Source: Pelagibius sp050290145 (GTDB lineage: Bacteria > Pseudomonadota > Alphaproteobacteria > Kiloniellales > Kiloniellaceae). Taken from it: a DNA stretch of 16,067 bases. The DNA lies in contig JBNKHC010000366.1 in assembly GCA_050290145.1 (NCBI GenBank), positions 1 through 16,067 of the forward strand, given 5' to 3'. The notes under the pieces were generated by a model. The model did no database searches. It saw only the letters and a program-made list of their open reading frames with translations, and was not told the DNA's origin. Position 1 is the first letter of the stretch. Every line of letters starts with the position of its first letter. Both the position numbers and the translations under genes were made by a program. This document shows positions 1 to 6,812 of this stretch, piece by piece.

Positions 1-394
1 CATGGCGTCGATCGCGGACCTGGCGCGCTACCCCTGGATCCTGCCGCGCGAGGGCACGCCGACGCGGCGCAGCTGCGACGCCCTGCTGGACCGGGTCGGC
101 GCCCAGCATGAAAAGGGCCTGCTCGAAACCGGCTCCCAGGCTTCGGTGCGCGGCCTGCTGCTGGAGAGCGACCGCCTGACCGTGCTGTCGCGCCACCAGA
201 TCTCCCCGGAGCTGGAGGCCGGCCTGCTGGCCGCTGTCGACATCGACCTGCCCGAGCTGCAGCGCACCATCGTCGCCACCCTGCGCCGCGACTGGAAGCC
301 GACCCAGGTGCAGGCCGCCCTGCTGGGAGAATTGAAGGCCATCACGCAGGCATGGAGCGCCGCCGACGCCAAGGCGCAGGCGGCCTCGGCCTGA
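1..394 (+). CDS. LysR-type transcriptional regulator, C-terminal part (5' end outside window)
   Basis: About 130 residues are visible, all belonging to the effector-binding (LysR substrate-binding) half of a LysR-family regulator. Typical late-domain features are YPWILPREGTPTRR near the start, then the LLLESDRLTVLSRHQ segment with ELEAGLL, and a final helix (TQVQAALLGELKAI). The N-terminal helix-turn-helix must lie upstream of base 1. The ATG at base 2 is internal to the domain and should not be taken as the true start. The gene ends with TGA at 392-394. It converges on the hydrolase gene that ends at 425, with about 30 bases between and no clear terminator hairpin. LysR regulators usually control a divergent neighbour, which here would lie outside the window, so its target cannot be read. 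Family assignment is good; ligand unknown. Confidence 0.8.
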   Translation, partial: MASIADLARYPWILPREGTPTRRSCDALLDRVGAQHEKGLLETGSQASVRGLLLESDRLTVLSRHQISPELEAGLLAAVDIDLPELQRTIVATLRRDWKPTQVQAALLGELKAITQAWSAADAKAQAASA

Positions 395-424
395 GCCGAC
401 CGCGCTCCCGAGCCCCCTGGGAAT

Positions 425-1564
425 TCAGGATCCGGCCTTGGTGATCCAGCCGGCGACGGCGGGCCAGTGGTTGCGCAGCGTGCGCTCGCCCATGAAGAGG
501 CCGATGTGGCCGCCGGGCACCAGCGCCTTCTCGAGCGCCTCGGCCGGGGTGCCGAGGTACTTCACGGCATCGAAAACCTGCTCCTTGGGGGTAATGTCGT
601 CGGCCTCGCCCGCGAGCAGGTAGACGGGGCAGCGCACGTCCTTGAGGGAGAGACGCCGGCCGAGACCGATGAATTCGCCCTTGGCCAGGCGGTTCTCCTT
701 GAACAGCTCGACGATGGCCTGCAGGTACCAGCGCCCCGGCAGGTCGATGGGATTCTCGTACCAGCGCTCGAAGGTCTCCGACTTGCTGACGTAGTCGGCG
801 TCGTCCAGGTGGCGGTAGAGGTCCATGTACTTCTCAAAGTACTGCTGCTCGGCGTGCATGTTCTTCCAGCCCTGCAGCATGAAGCGGCCCTTCATCAATC
901 CGCCGCCCAGAGCGACCAGCTCCTCGAAGAAACTGGTCGGCACCTGGTCCACCAGGCGCCGCAGCGGGCCATCGCCGGCCTGGGTATCGATGGGCGCGCC
1001 GGCCAGCACCAGCGAGCGCACCTTGTCCGGAAAGCGCGCGGCGTACATCGCCGACATCCAGCCGCCCTGGCACAGGCCAACCAGGTTGACGCGCCCGCCA
1101 AGATCGTCGACGCAGACGTTCATCTCCGCCAGGTAGGTGTCGATGCTGAAGTCCTTCATCTCGGGTGTAGCGCTTTTCCAGTCGGTCACGAGCACGCGCT
1201 TGACGCCGTTCTTCTGCAGGGTCTCGACCAGGCTCTGGCCCTTGTGGTAGTCGGCGATCGCCGCCGAGTGACCGGCATAGGGCGCATCGACGATGGTCGC
1301 CACCTCCCAGGCCCCGTCCGGTGCAAAGTTGCGCAGCCGCATGGTGCTGAGGTCGAGCATCACCTCGTTCCTGGTTGCAAAGCGCGGCGGCGGCGGGACA
1401 TTCAGCTTTTCCGTCTCCTCGACGAAAGCGACGTTCCTGCGCAAGAGGTCGAGTTCCTCCTCGCCGATCTCCTCGGCCATATTGACCGCGGCGGTGAAAG
1501 GCCAGAACAGGGGGATGCTGTTCTCCGCCGGAATGCAGCGATGCGGCCGGGCCGGCTTATTCAT
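425..1564 (-). CDS. PHA synthase-like alpha/beta hydrolase (PhaC-related, Cys nucleophile)
   Basis: A 379-residue alpha/beta hydrolase. The start at 1564 is chosen because the minus strand reads GAGAGGAGGAAATC just before the ATG, a near-perfect Shine-Dalgarno at good spacing; a start further upstream would have no such site. The nucleophile elbow is GLCQGG with C165. The acid is D322 or D323 in AGEADDITP and the histidine is H353 in PGGHIGLF. A cysteine in the lipase box and the GGHI motif are hallmarks of polyhydroxyalkanoate synthases (PhaC) and relatives. However, the protein is short for class I PhaC (near 590 residues) and lacks the long N-terminal domain. It lies 108 bases downstream of the H+-ATPase gene on the same strand, so co-transcription is likely. 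It may act on short hydroxyacyl-CoA or polymer; whether it synthesises or hydrolyses is not decidable from sequence. Confidence 0.85.
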   Translation of the reverse strand: MNKPARPHRCIPAENSIPLFWPFTAAVNMAEEIGEEELDLLRRNVAFVEETEKLNVPPPPRFATRNEVMLDLSTMRLRNFAPDGAWEVATIVDAPYAGHSAAIADYHKGQSLVETLQKNGVKRVLVTDWKSATPEMKDFSIDTYLAEMNVCVDDLGGRVNLVGLCQGGWMSAMYAARFPDKVRSLVLAGAPIDTQAGDGPLRRLVDQVPTSFFEELVALGGGLMKGRFMLQGWKNMHAEQQYFEKYMDLYRHLDDADYVSKSETFERWYENPIDLPGRWYLQAIVELFKENRLAKGEFIGLGRRLSLKDVRCPVYLLAGEADDITPKEQVFDAVKYLGTPAEALEKALVPGGHIGLFMGERTLRNHWPAVAGWITKAGS

Positions 1565-1672
1565 GATTTCCTCCTCTCGCGGTGGAGCCCTCGAGACTTC
1601 GCACCCAGACCGCCAGTTCGGGCCGTGCGGCGCGCAGCCCGGCAATCTTGGCGTCCTTTGTGATCGATCCGC

Positions 1673-4252
1673 TCAACGTGAAGGCCTCCCGTGCCGGCCG
1701 CCATGCAGATGCAGCCACCCGTGGATGCGCTGCAGGTGGCGCATGCTGGACGGCATGCGATGAGAGATCATGCGGCAGACCAGGATCTTCGCCAAGTTCT
1801 CCAGCGGCAGCCACGCCAGCGCATAGGTCCAGACCAGGAGGGCGTATTGCCAGCCGATCGGGGTGACGAACCAGCCGTAGACAGCAGCCAGAGTACCCAG
1901 CACCTGGGTCGCCTCCGTGCCGGCGAAGAGCCGCCAGTTCGGCCAGGGGCGCTGCCAGAACCAGCCGGAATTGCGCGCCACGTAGAGCGTCAGGTGGCCG
2001 GCCACCAGCAGCTTCAGGAAGATCACCGTCTGGATCACGTCGCGCGGCAGCTGCAGATAGGTCTCCGCAAACCAGAACAGCAGGAAGGTCTCGACCACGC
2101 CGACCAGGCCCAGCACCAGGGATACGGTGAGCACCCGCTGCATGTCCCAGCGCACCGGCTTGGGAGCGATGGCGGCGTTGTCATAGGCGATCATCATGAT
2201 CGGGAAATCGTTGAGGATGGCCAGCAGCACGATCATCACCGCGGTAAGCGGGTAGAAGTTGAAGACGATAATCGACAGCGTCATGAACACCAGCACGCGG
2301 ATCGTCTCGGCGATGCGGTAGGTGGCGTAGCTGGTCATGCGCTCGAAGATGCGGCGCGCTTCCTCGACCGCGCTGCCGATGACCGCAAGCCCCTCGCCGG
2401 TCAGCACCAGGTCGGCGGCAGCACGCGCGGCGTCGGTGGCGCCGCTGACGGCGATGCCGACATCGGCCTGAGCCAACGCCGGGGCATCGTTCACGCCGTC
2501 CCCCGTCATGCCGACGATGTGATCGCGATCCTGCAGGACCTTGACGATGCTGTGCTTGTGCTCAGGAAAGACCTCGGCGAAGCCGTCGGCGGCCTCAATG
2601 TCCTCGTCGTTGCGGTGGCCGCCGTCGTCGTCGAACAGCGCCCCGGCGCGCAGAATGTTGCCGCCGAGGTTCAGCCTCTGCGCCATTTCGCGCGCGATGG
2701 CGACATTGTCGCCGGTGACCATCTTGATCTCCAGGCCCATGGCCCCGGCGGTCCGGATGGTTTCGGCGGTATCTTCGCGCGGCGGATCGAAGAGCGGCAG
2801 GAGGCCGAGAAAGCGCCAGGCGCCGGCGCTCTCTTCTCCCGCGTCCCGGCGCGCCACGCCGAGGGTGCGGTAGCCCCTGCGCGCCAACTCGTCGACGGCC
2901 TCCTCGGCCTGCCGGCGCCTTGCCTCGTCGGGGGCGGCGAGATCGAGGATCACCTGCGGTGCGCCCTTGGCGACCTGCAAACGGCGTCCGTCATGCTCGA
3001 TATCGGCATCCGTCTGCTTGCGCACCGGATCGAAGGGCCGAAAGGCGACCTGGTTGTAGCCCCGCAGTTTGTCCGGGTCGCCGAGGGCATGCAGAATGGC
3101 GCCGTCTATGGGATCTCCGTCGGCATCGATCCGCGAGGCCAGTGCCGCAGAGAGCAGAATCTCGTTGTCGTCCTTCGCCTCGGCCAGCACCGGCGCGCCG
3201 ACCTGCAGCTCGTTCTTGGTCAGTGTGCCGGTCTTGTCGGAGCAGAGGATGTCCATGCCGGCCAGTTCCTCGATGGAAACCAGCCGAGAGACAATAGCCT
3301 TGAGGCGCGCCAGCGCCGCGGCGCCGACCGCCATGGTGACCGAGAGCACCGCCGGCAGCGCCACGGGAATGGCGGCCACGGTGAGGATCAGGGCGAAGAG
3401 CAGGGTTTGCACCAGCGGGTCGCCGCGCCACAGGGCGACCAGCAAGATGCTCGCCACCAGGCCGATGGTGCCGAGGATAAGGAAATTGCCGATCTTCAGC
3501 ACCGCTTCCTGAAAGTGTGAGCGGCGGCCGGCGCTTTCCACCAGCCTGGCGGTGCGCCCGAAATAGGTGTCGCTGCCGGTCGCGGTGACCACGGCGGTCA
3601 TTTCGCCCTGGCGCGCGATGGAGCCGGAGTAAGCGACGTCGCCGACCTTCTTGTCGACCGGCAGGGACTCGCCGGTCAGTGCCGACTGGTCGACGCTGAG
3701 GTAGTCACCCTTGGCCAGCGTGGCGTCGGCGGGCACGATGTTGCCGAGGCGCAGGGCAATGACGTCGCCGGGCACCAGCGCCGCTGCCTCGACGGTCCGC
3801 CAGCTGCCGTCGCGCAGTACCCGGGCTTTCAAGGCAAGGCTCTGCTTCAGGGCTTCGATGGCGTTGTCGGCCTTGTACTCCTGCCAGAAGCCGACGGCGG
3901 CGTTGATCAGCAGCATGGCGCAGATGATCGCAAAGTCTTGCCAGCGCTGAGCCGCGCCGGAGAGGACCGCCGCCACCTCGATCATCCACGGGATCGGCCC
4001 CCATAAGTAGGACAGGAAACGGCTTAGCGCGCTGCGATGCGCCTCTGCGATGGCGTTGGGGCCATAGCGCTCCAGACGGGCGCCGGCTTCGGCGCTGGTC
4101 AGGCCCTGTTCGAGGTTGTCTTTGCCCTCAACGACCTTCGCGCCTTCGGGCGTGCGTTCCGGTTCTGAACCCGGCACTACCGGCTTGCGGCACGGGAAGG
4201 GATGGATGGTCGCCTGCGGGGCAGGCCCTTTGCTGTGGTCGTGTGCTGTCAT
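1673..4252 (-). CDS. P3A-type plasma-membrane H+-transporting ATPase
   Basis: An 859-residue P-type ATPase in the inner membrane, predicted to pump protons out using ATP. All core motifs are present: LTGES (192-196, dephosphorylation), PVALP (296-300, M4), phosphorylated D339 in SDKTGT, KGAP (429-432, nucleotide binding), MVTGDN (511-516) and TGDGVNDAP (583-591). Residues known to matter for proton pumping in plant AHA2 seem conserved: N117 in M2 (INAAVGF), R652 in M5 (TIRVLVF) and D682 in M6 (ILNDFPIM). There is no long auto-inhibitory C-terminal domain; only about 40 residues follow the last membrane segment. The ATG at 4252 has a weak GAGG at 11 bases, lying inside an inverted repeat. The PhaC-like gene follows. 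Archaeal and bacterial relatives exist, so this is not necessarily eukaryotic transfer. Mg2+ or Ca2+ transport is less likely given the M6 motif. Confidence 0.92.
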   Translation of the reverse strand: MTAHDHSKGPAPQATIHPFPCRKPVVPGSEPERTPEGAKVVEGKDNLEQGLTSAEAGARLERYGPNAIAEAHRSALSRFLSYLWGPIPWMIEVAAVLSGAAQRWQDFAIICAMLLINAAVGFWQEYKADNAIEALKQSLALKARVLRDGSWRTVEAAALVPGDVIALRLGNIVPADATLAKGDYLSVDQSALTGESLPVDKKVGDVAYSGSIARQGEMTAVVTATGSDTYFGRTARLVESAGRRSHFQEAVLKIGNFLILGTIGLVASILLVALWRGDPLVQTLLFALILTVAAIPVALPAVLSVTMAVGAAALARLKAIVSRLVSIEELAGMDILCSDKTGTLTKNELQVGAPVLAEAKDDNEILLSAALASRIDADGDPIDGAILHALGDPDKLRGYNQVAFRPFDPVRKQTDADIEHDGRRLQVAKGAPQVILDLAAPDEARRRQAEEAVDELARRGYRTLGVARRDAGEESAGAWRFLGLLPLFDPPREDTAETIRTAGAMGLEIKMVTGDNVAIAREMAQRLNLGGNILRAGALFDDDGGHRNDEDIEAADGFAEVFPEHKHSIVKVLQDRDHIVGMTGDGVNDAPALAQADVGIAVSGATDAARAAADLVLTGEGLAVIGSAVEEARRIFERMTSYATYRIAETIRVLVFMTLSIIVFNFYPLTAVMIVLLAILNDFPIMMIAYDNAAIAPKPVRWDMQRVLTVSLVLGLVGVVETFLLFWFAETYLQLPRDVIQTVIFLKLLVAGHLTLYVARNSGWFWQRPWPNWRLFAGTEATQVLGTLAAVYGWFVTPIGWQYALLVWTYALAWLPLENLAKILVCRMISHRMPSSMRHLQRIHGWLHLHGGRHGRPSR

Positions 4253-4259
4253 GCCAAGC

Positions 4260-4273
4260 TGAACCTCGGTTCA
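4260..4273. repeat. 6-bp inverted repeat over the H+-ATPase ribosome-binding site
   Basis: TGAACC-TC-GGTTCA is a perfect 6-bp inverted repeat with a 2-base centre, ending 7 bases upstream of the ATPase start codon (4252). It contains the only GAGG that could serve as Shine-Dalgarno. It could be a protein operator or a small hairpin that limits translation. The perfect match is seen directly; its function is inferred. Confidence 0.4.
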
Positions 4274-4420
4274 TGCCGGCGCGCGGGAAAGCGGCGCGTC
4301 GCTGCGCCTTCAGCTGCTGGGAGGCTGTGCGGCTGAAGAGCAGAGGATACTGCCCTGATAAACTCTTCGCCCGCCCTCGGAGGCTTTCACTTCCACCTGG
4401 TCTTTACGTAGTCAGCCGGG

Positions 4421-4456
4421 CCCTGCTTGCAATGGCCGCGGCGTTCTGAAGCAGGG
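4421..4456 (-). terminator. Hairpin downstream of the Ldh2-type dehydrogenase gene
   Basis: An 8-bp perfect stem, CCCTGCTT (4421-4428) with AAGCAGGG (4449-4456), encloses a 20-base GC-rich loop. It lies just past the stop codon of the minus-strand dehydrogenase gene and upstream of the H+-ATPase gene. There is no T-tract on the minus strand after it, so it is not a classic intrinsic terminator; it could be a 3'-end stabiliser. The rest of 4253-4466 contains nothing else I can support, although it must hold any separate ATPase promoter. Confidence 0.3.
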
Positions 4457-4466
4457 GGCCGCGCGG

Positions 4467-5501
4467 CTAGAGCCCCTCGGCCAAGGCCTCTATCTGGCGC
4501 AGCAGTTCCTCTGGGATCCCAACGCCATCGCGCAGCGCCTCGGCACGGCGCAGCTGCTCGCGCTCGCCGGGAATCTGGACCGGCTGCGCGGGGTCGGCCG
4601 GCGGTGTCTCGCGGATCAGGCGGCGGAAGCGCTCCACGGCGGCTTCGTACTGCGCAGCGCCCAGCAGGCGGGCGGGGTCGAGCAGCAGGAAGAAATGGCC
4701 GGTCCCGCAGGGCCGCTCCGGGTAGTCGGTCCAGGGCGAGACGTCGGTCAGGAATCGCGCGCCGCTCAGCACGCCGGAGAGCAGGTCCACCGCCTGGGAA
4801 AGGCCCGAGCCCTTGTGCCCGCCGAAAGGCAGGAGAAAGCCTTCCAGGGCCGCCACCGGATCGGTGGTCGGCTTGCCGGCGGCATCCACCGCCCAGCCTT
4901 CGGGAATGGAAGCGCCTTCGTCCCGCGCCTTGCGGATCTTGCCGCGCGCCGCGACGCTCATCGCCATGTCGAGGATGAAGTGCGGCGCGCCCGGGCAGGG
5001 TGCGGCGATCGACAGGGGGTTGTTGCCCAGCCGCGCCTCGCGGCCGCCCCAGGGGGCGATGGTGGTGGAGGCGTTGGTGCCGCTGATCAGCACCAGGCCC
5101 CTCTCGCAGGCCTTCAGCGCATAGGGGGCCAGCGCCCCCAGGTGGTTGGAGTTGCGGCAGCCGACATAGGCGAGGCCGCTTTCCGCCGCCATCTCGAAGC
5201 CGGCTTCCAGGGCGGTCATGGCGACCGCCGGCCCCAGGCCGTTGTCCCCGTCGACCAGCGCCAGCGACGGCGCCTTGCGCTCCACCGTGATCTCCGCAGC
5301 GGCGGTGATGCCGTCCAGTCCGAGACGCTCGCTGTAGAGCAGCACGCGGAGCACGCCGTGGGTACCAATTCCCATCAGGTCGCCCTCCACGAGAATATCC
5401 GCGGTGAGGGCGGCGTGGCGCGGGGCGGCCCCGGCGGCGGTCAGCGCCGCCTCGGCGAGGCGCAGCAGCGGCGCCCGTTCGACAGTCACGGTTTTGGTCA
5501 T
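4467..5501 (-). CDS. Ldh2-family malate/L-lactate/2-hydroxyacid dehydrogenase (NAD(P)-dependent)
   Basis: A 344-residue cytosolic oxidoreductase of the Ldh2 family (malate/L-sulfolactate/ureidoglycolate dehydrogenases), which interconvert 2-hydroxy acids and 2-oxo acids and are unrelated to Rossmann-fold LDH. Visible motifs are IGTHGVLR with H48, SNHLGALAPYA with the conserved catalytic H120, APWGG (149-153), LGNNPLSIAAP (158-168), DMAMS...ARGKI (178-189) and LPFGGHKGSGL (224-234). The chosen start at 5501 (MTKTVTVER) matches the usual family N terminus; GAGG lies 10 bases upstream. An in-frame extension of 40 residues upstream looks non-coding. It diverges from the ligI operon across a 316-base gap. 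The substrate cannot be read. Malate, lactate, or a 2-oxo/2-hydroxy acid made by the neighbouring pathway (pyruvate and oxaloacetate are the end products of 4-oxalomesaconate breakdown) would all fit. Confidence 0.88.
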   Translation of the reverse strand: MTKTVTVERAPLLRLAEAALTAAGAAPRHAALTADILVEGDLMGIGTHGVLRVLLYSERLGLDGITAAAEITVERKAPSLALVDGDNGLGPAVAMTALEAGFEMAAESGLAYVGCRNSNHLGALAPYALKACERGLVLISGTNASTTIAPWGGREARLGNNPLSIAAPCPGAPHFILDMAMSVAARGKIRKARDEGASIPEGWAVDAAGKPTTDPVAALEGFLLPFGGHKGSGLSQAVDLLSGVLSGARFLTDVSPWTDYPERPCGTGHFFLLLDPARLLGAAQYEAAVERFRRLIRETPPADPAQPVQIPGEREQLRRAEALRDGVGIPEELLRQIEALAEGL

Positions 5502-5535
5502 ATCTCGGCAGCCTCGCGCAAGCTCTTGGAGGATG

Positions 5536-5551
5536 GGCCTAACCATAGGCC
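5536..5551 (-). repeat. Inverted repeat GGCCTA-4-TAGGCC in the Ldh2 leader
   Basis: A perfect 6-bp inverted repeat with a 4-base centre (ACCA on the plus strand), 34 bases upstream of the Ldh2 start codon. On the minus-strand transcript it would fold as a tetraloop hairpin directly after the larger 10-bp hairpin at 5555-5589, with 3 bases between them. It could be an operator or an mRNA leader structure. Confidence 0.4.
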
Positions 5552-5554
5552 GAC

Positions 5555-5589
5555 CGGGCAGCGATTCGCCGCCCAATCTTCGCTGCCCG
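5555..5589 (-). repeat. 10-bp inverted repeat (candidate leader hairpin) upstream of Ldh2
   Basis: CGGGCAGCGA (5555-5564) and TCGCTGCCCG (5580-5589) are perfect reverse complements separated by 15 bases. If transcription of the Ldh2 gene starts upstream of 5589, the RNA would form a stable stem. The same GGCAGC core on the minus strand could instead pair with GCTGCC at 5512-5507, just before the start codon, giving a possible alternative fold over the ribosome-binding region. The repeat is seen directly; the switch idea is inference. Confidence 0.45.
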
Positions 5590-5817
5590 CCATAAGTTCC
5601 GCTGCGCCGGCGCGCCGCCACGGCCTTGCCCCTTGCTTATGACCGTGCTGCTATTTCTTATTACCGCAGACAGGGCCATGGCATTACGGTTCCATAGGAA
5701 ATTCGTGCCCGGCACCGAAGTCCGGAAATGCGACCGGATAACGGCACATAATGACCGGCAAGAGCAGAAACGGCAGCTGAGCCCGGGCACACGACCATCG
5801 ATAAAAGGGAGGAGTCG

Positions 5818-5925
5818 ATGGCGGCGGCGCACAAGTCTGCCCCTTATCTCCATGCCGCCGCGCGGCGCATGGCCAGCACGAGGCCCATGACCAACGCAAG
5901 ACTGGGGCCGGAGGACCAAAGGTGA
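5818..5925 (+). CDS. Small leader ORF (35 aa) translationally coupled to ligI
   Basis: A 35-codon ORF starting ATG GCG GCG GCG and ending in TGA at 5923-5925. It is preceded by AAAAGGGAGGAGTCG, a strong Shine-Dalgarno (GGAGG) five bases from the ATG. Its stop overlaps the ligI GTG start in a 4-base GTGA, the classic arrangement for translational coupling. The peptide is basic and Ala/Arg-rich (begins MAAAHKSAPYLHAAARRMAS), with no membrane segment and no run of one amino acid that would suggest simple attenuation. I do not recognise it. It may be a coupling leader with no stable product, a small regulatory peptide, or a chance ORF. The ribosome site and the overlap argue for translation; only composition and lack of known homology argue against. 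Confidence 0.45.
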   Translation: MAAAHKSAPYLHAAARRMASTRPMTNARLGPEDQR

Positions 5926-6812
5926 CCTCCGACTACCTGCCGTTCCACCCCAATCCCAAGAAGCCCGACTTCGCGGTGCCTGCCGGCGCGGTCGATGCGC
6001 ACTGCCATGTCTTCGGCCCGGCGGCGGTCTTCCCCTTTGCGCCGGAACGCAAGTACACGCCCGTCGACGCGCCCAAGGAGAAGCTCTTTGCGCTGCGCGA
6101 CTACCTGGGCTTCAGCCGCAACGTCATCGTCCAGGCTTCCTGCCACGGCCGCGACAACCGGGCCCTGGCCGACGCGCTGATCGCCGCCCGGGGGCTGGCC
6201 CGCGGCGTCGCCGTGCTGGACCCGGAAATCGGCGACGACGAGCTGGCCGCGCTGGACCGCGCCGGGGTACGCGCCGCCCGCTTCAACTTCGTCAAGCGCC
6301 TGGTCGACAACGCGCCCAAGGACGTCTTCCGCAAGGTCGCCGAGCGCGTCACCGCCCTGGGCTGGCATACCGTGGTTTACTTCGAGGCCGCCGACCTGGA
6401 CGACTTGATGCCCTTCCTGGCCTCCCTGCCCGGCATCGTTGTCATCGACCATATGGGCCGGCCCGATGTCGCCAAGGGCTGTGACGACCCGGCTTTCCAG
6501 AAGCTGATCCGCTTTCTCGACGACAACCCGAACATCTGGGTCAAGGCCTCCTGCCCCGAGCGCCTGACCGTCGCGGGGCCGCCCTACGACGACGTGGTGC
6601 CCTTCGGGCGCGCGCTGGTCACGCGCTTTCCCGACCGCGTGCTGTGGGGCACCGACTGGCCGCATCCCAACATGAAATCGCACATCCCCGACGACGGCGC
6701 GCTGGTCGACTGGATCCCCCGCATCGCCGAGACCGAGGCCCTGCAGCGGGCACTGCTGGTCGACAACCCCCTGCGCCTCTACTGGCCCGAAGAAGCCGGA
6801 GCGGCGTCTTGA
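5922..6812 (+). CDS. ligI: 2-pyrone-4,6-dicarboxylate (PDC) hydrolase, LigI
   Basis: A 296-residue cytosolic amidohydrolase-superfamily lactonase that opens PDC to 4-oxalomesaconate in the protocatechuate 4,5-cleavage and gallate/syringate pathways. From memory of Sphingobium LigI (H31, H33, R124, R130, H180, R183, R217, D248), all have counterparts here: H27 and H29 in DAHCHVFGP, R120 and R126 in RFNFVKR, H177 and R180 in DHMGRPD, R214 in CPERL, and D245 in GTDWPHPN. Overall similarity to LigI along the whole length is obvious. The start is GTG at 5922, with GGAGG at 5910-5914 and seven bases of spacing; the GTG overlaps the stop of the leader ORF. The TRAP permease start overlaps its own stop. 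Being first enzyme in an operon with a dicarboxylate-type transporter suggests that PDC or a similar pyrone is taken up and opened. Confidence 0.93.
   Translation: MTSDYLPFHPNPKKPDFAVPAGAVDAHCHVFGPAAVFPFAPERKYTPVDAPKEKLFALRDYLGFSRNVIVQASCHGRDNRALADALIAARGLARGVAVLDPEIGDDELAALDRAGVRAARFNFVKRLVDNAPKDVFRKVAERVTALGWHTVVYFEAADLDDLMPFLASLPGIVVIDHMGRPDVAKGCDDPAFQKLIRFLDDNPNIWVKASCPERLTVAGPPYDDVVPFGRALVTRFPDRVLWGTDWPHPNMKSHIPDDGALVDWIPRIAETEALQRALLVDNPLRLYWPEEAGAAS

Larger units (their letters stand above)
5502..5817. promoter_or_regulatory. Divergent regulatory region between the Ldh2 gene and the leader-ligI operon
   Basis: This 316-base stretch has no gene I accept. It should carry promoters for both directions. 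The least GC-rich part is about 5640-5700. Short palindromes that could be operators are TTCC-ATA-GGAA (5690-5700) and GTGC-CCG-GCAC (5705-5715). GCCCGGGC (5781-5788) lies 30 bases before the leader ATG. A CATAAT hexamer (5747-5752) could be a -10 for the plus strand, but I see no matching -35. Two stronger inverted repeats near the Ldh2 end are listed separately. Confidence 0.55.

Noticed and set aside
1557..1814. An 85-codon minus-strand frame spanning the gap between the ATPase and the PhaC-like gene
   Set aside because: Its only ATG is inside the ATPase gene and there is no ribosome site for a start within the gap. The end (about 35 residues) looks fairly protein-like, so a decayed gene remnant is possible, but I cannot identify it.
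1691..3520. A 609-codon plus-strand open frame opposite the H+-ATPase
   Set aside because: It lies wholly within the ATPase gene, shows no family motif, and has the skewed composition of an antisense shadow.
1673..4252. Mg2+ (MgtA) or Ca2+ P-type ATPase
   Set aside because: The M6 sequence ILNDFPIM, the M5 arginine and the M2 asparagine match P3A proton pumps; length is near 860 with few C-terminal residues.
5539..5919. Overlapping frames on both strands in the Ldh2-ligI gap (also 5633-5890 plus)
   Set aside because: No ribosome sites, no motifs, basic low-complexity translations; the region is better read as regulatory.
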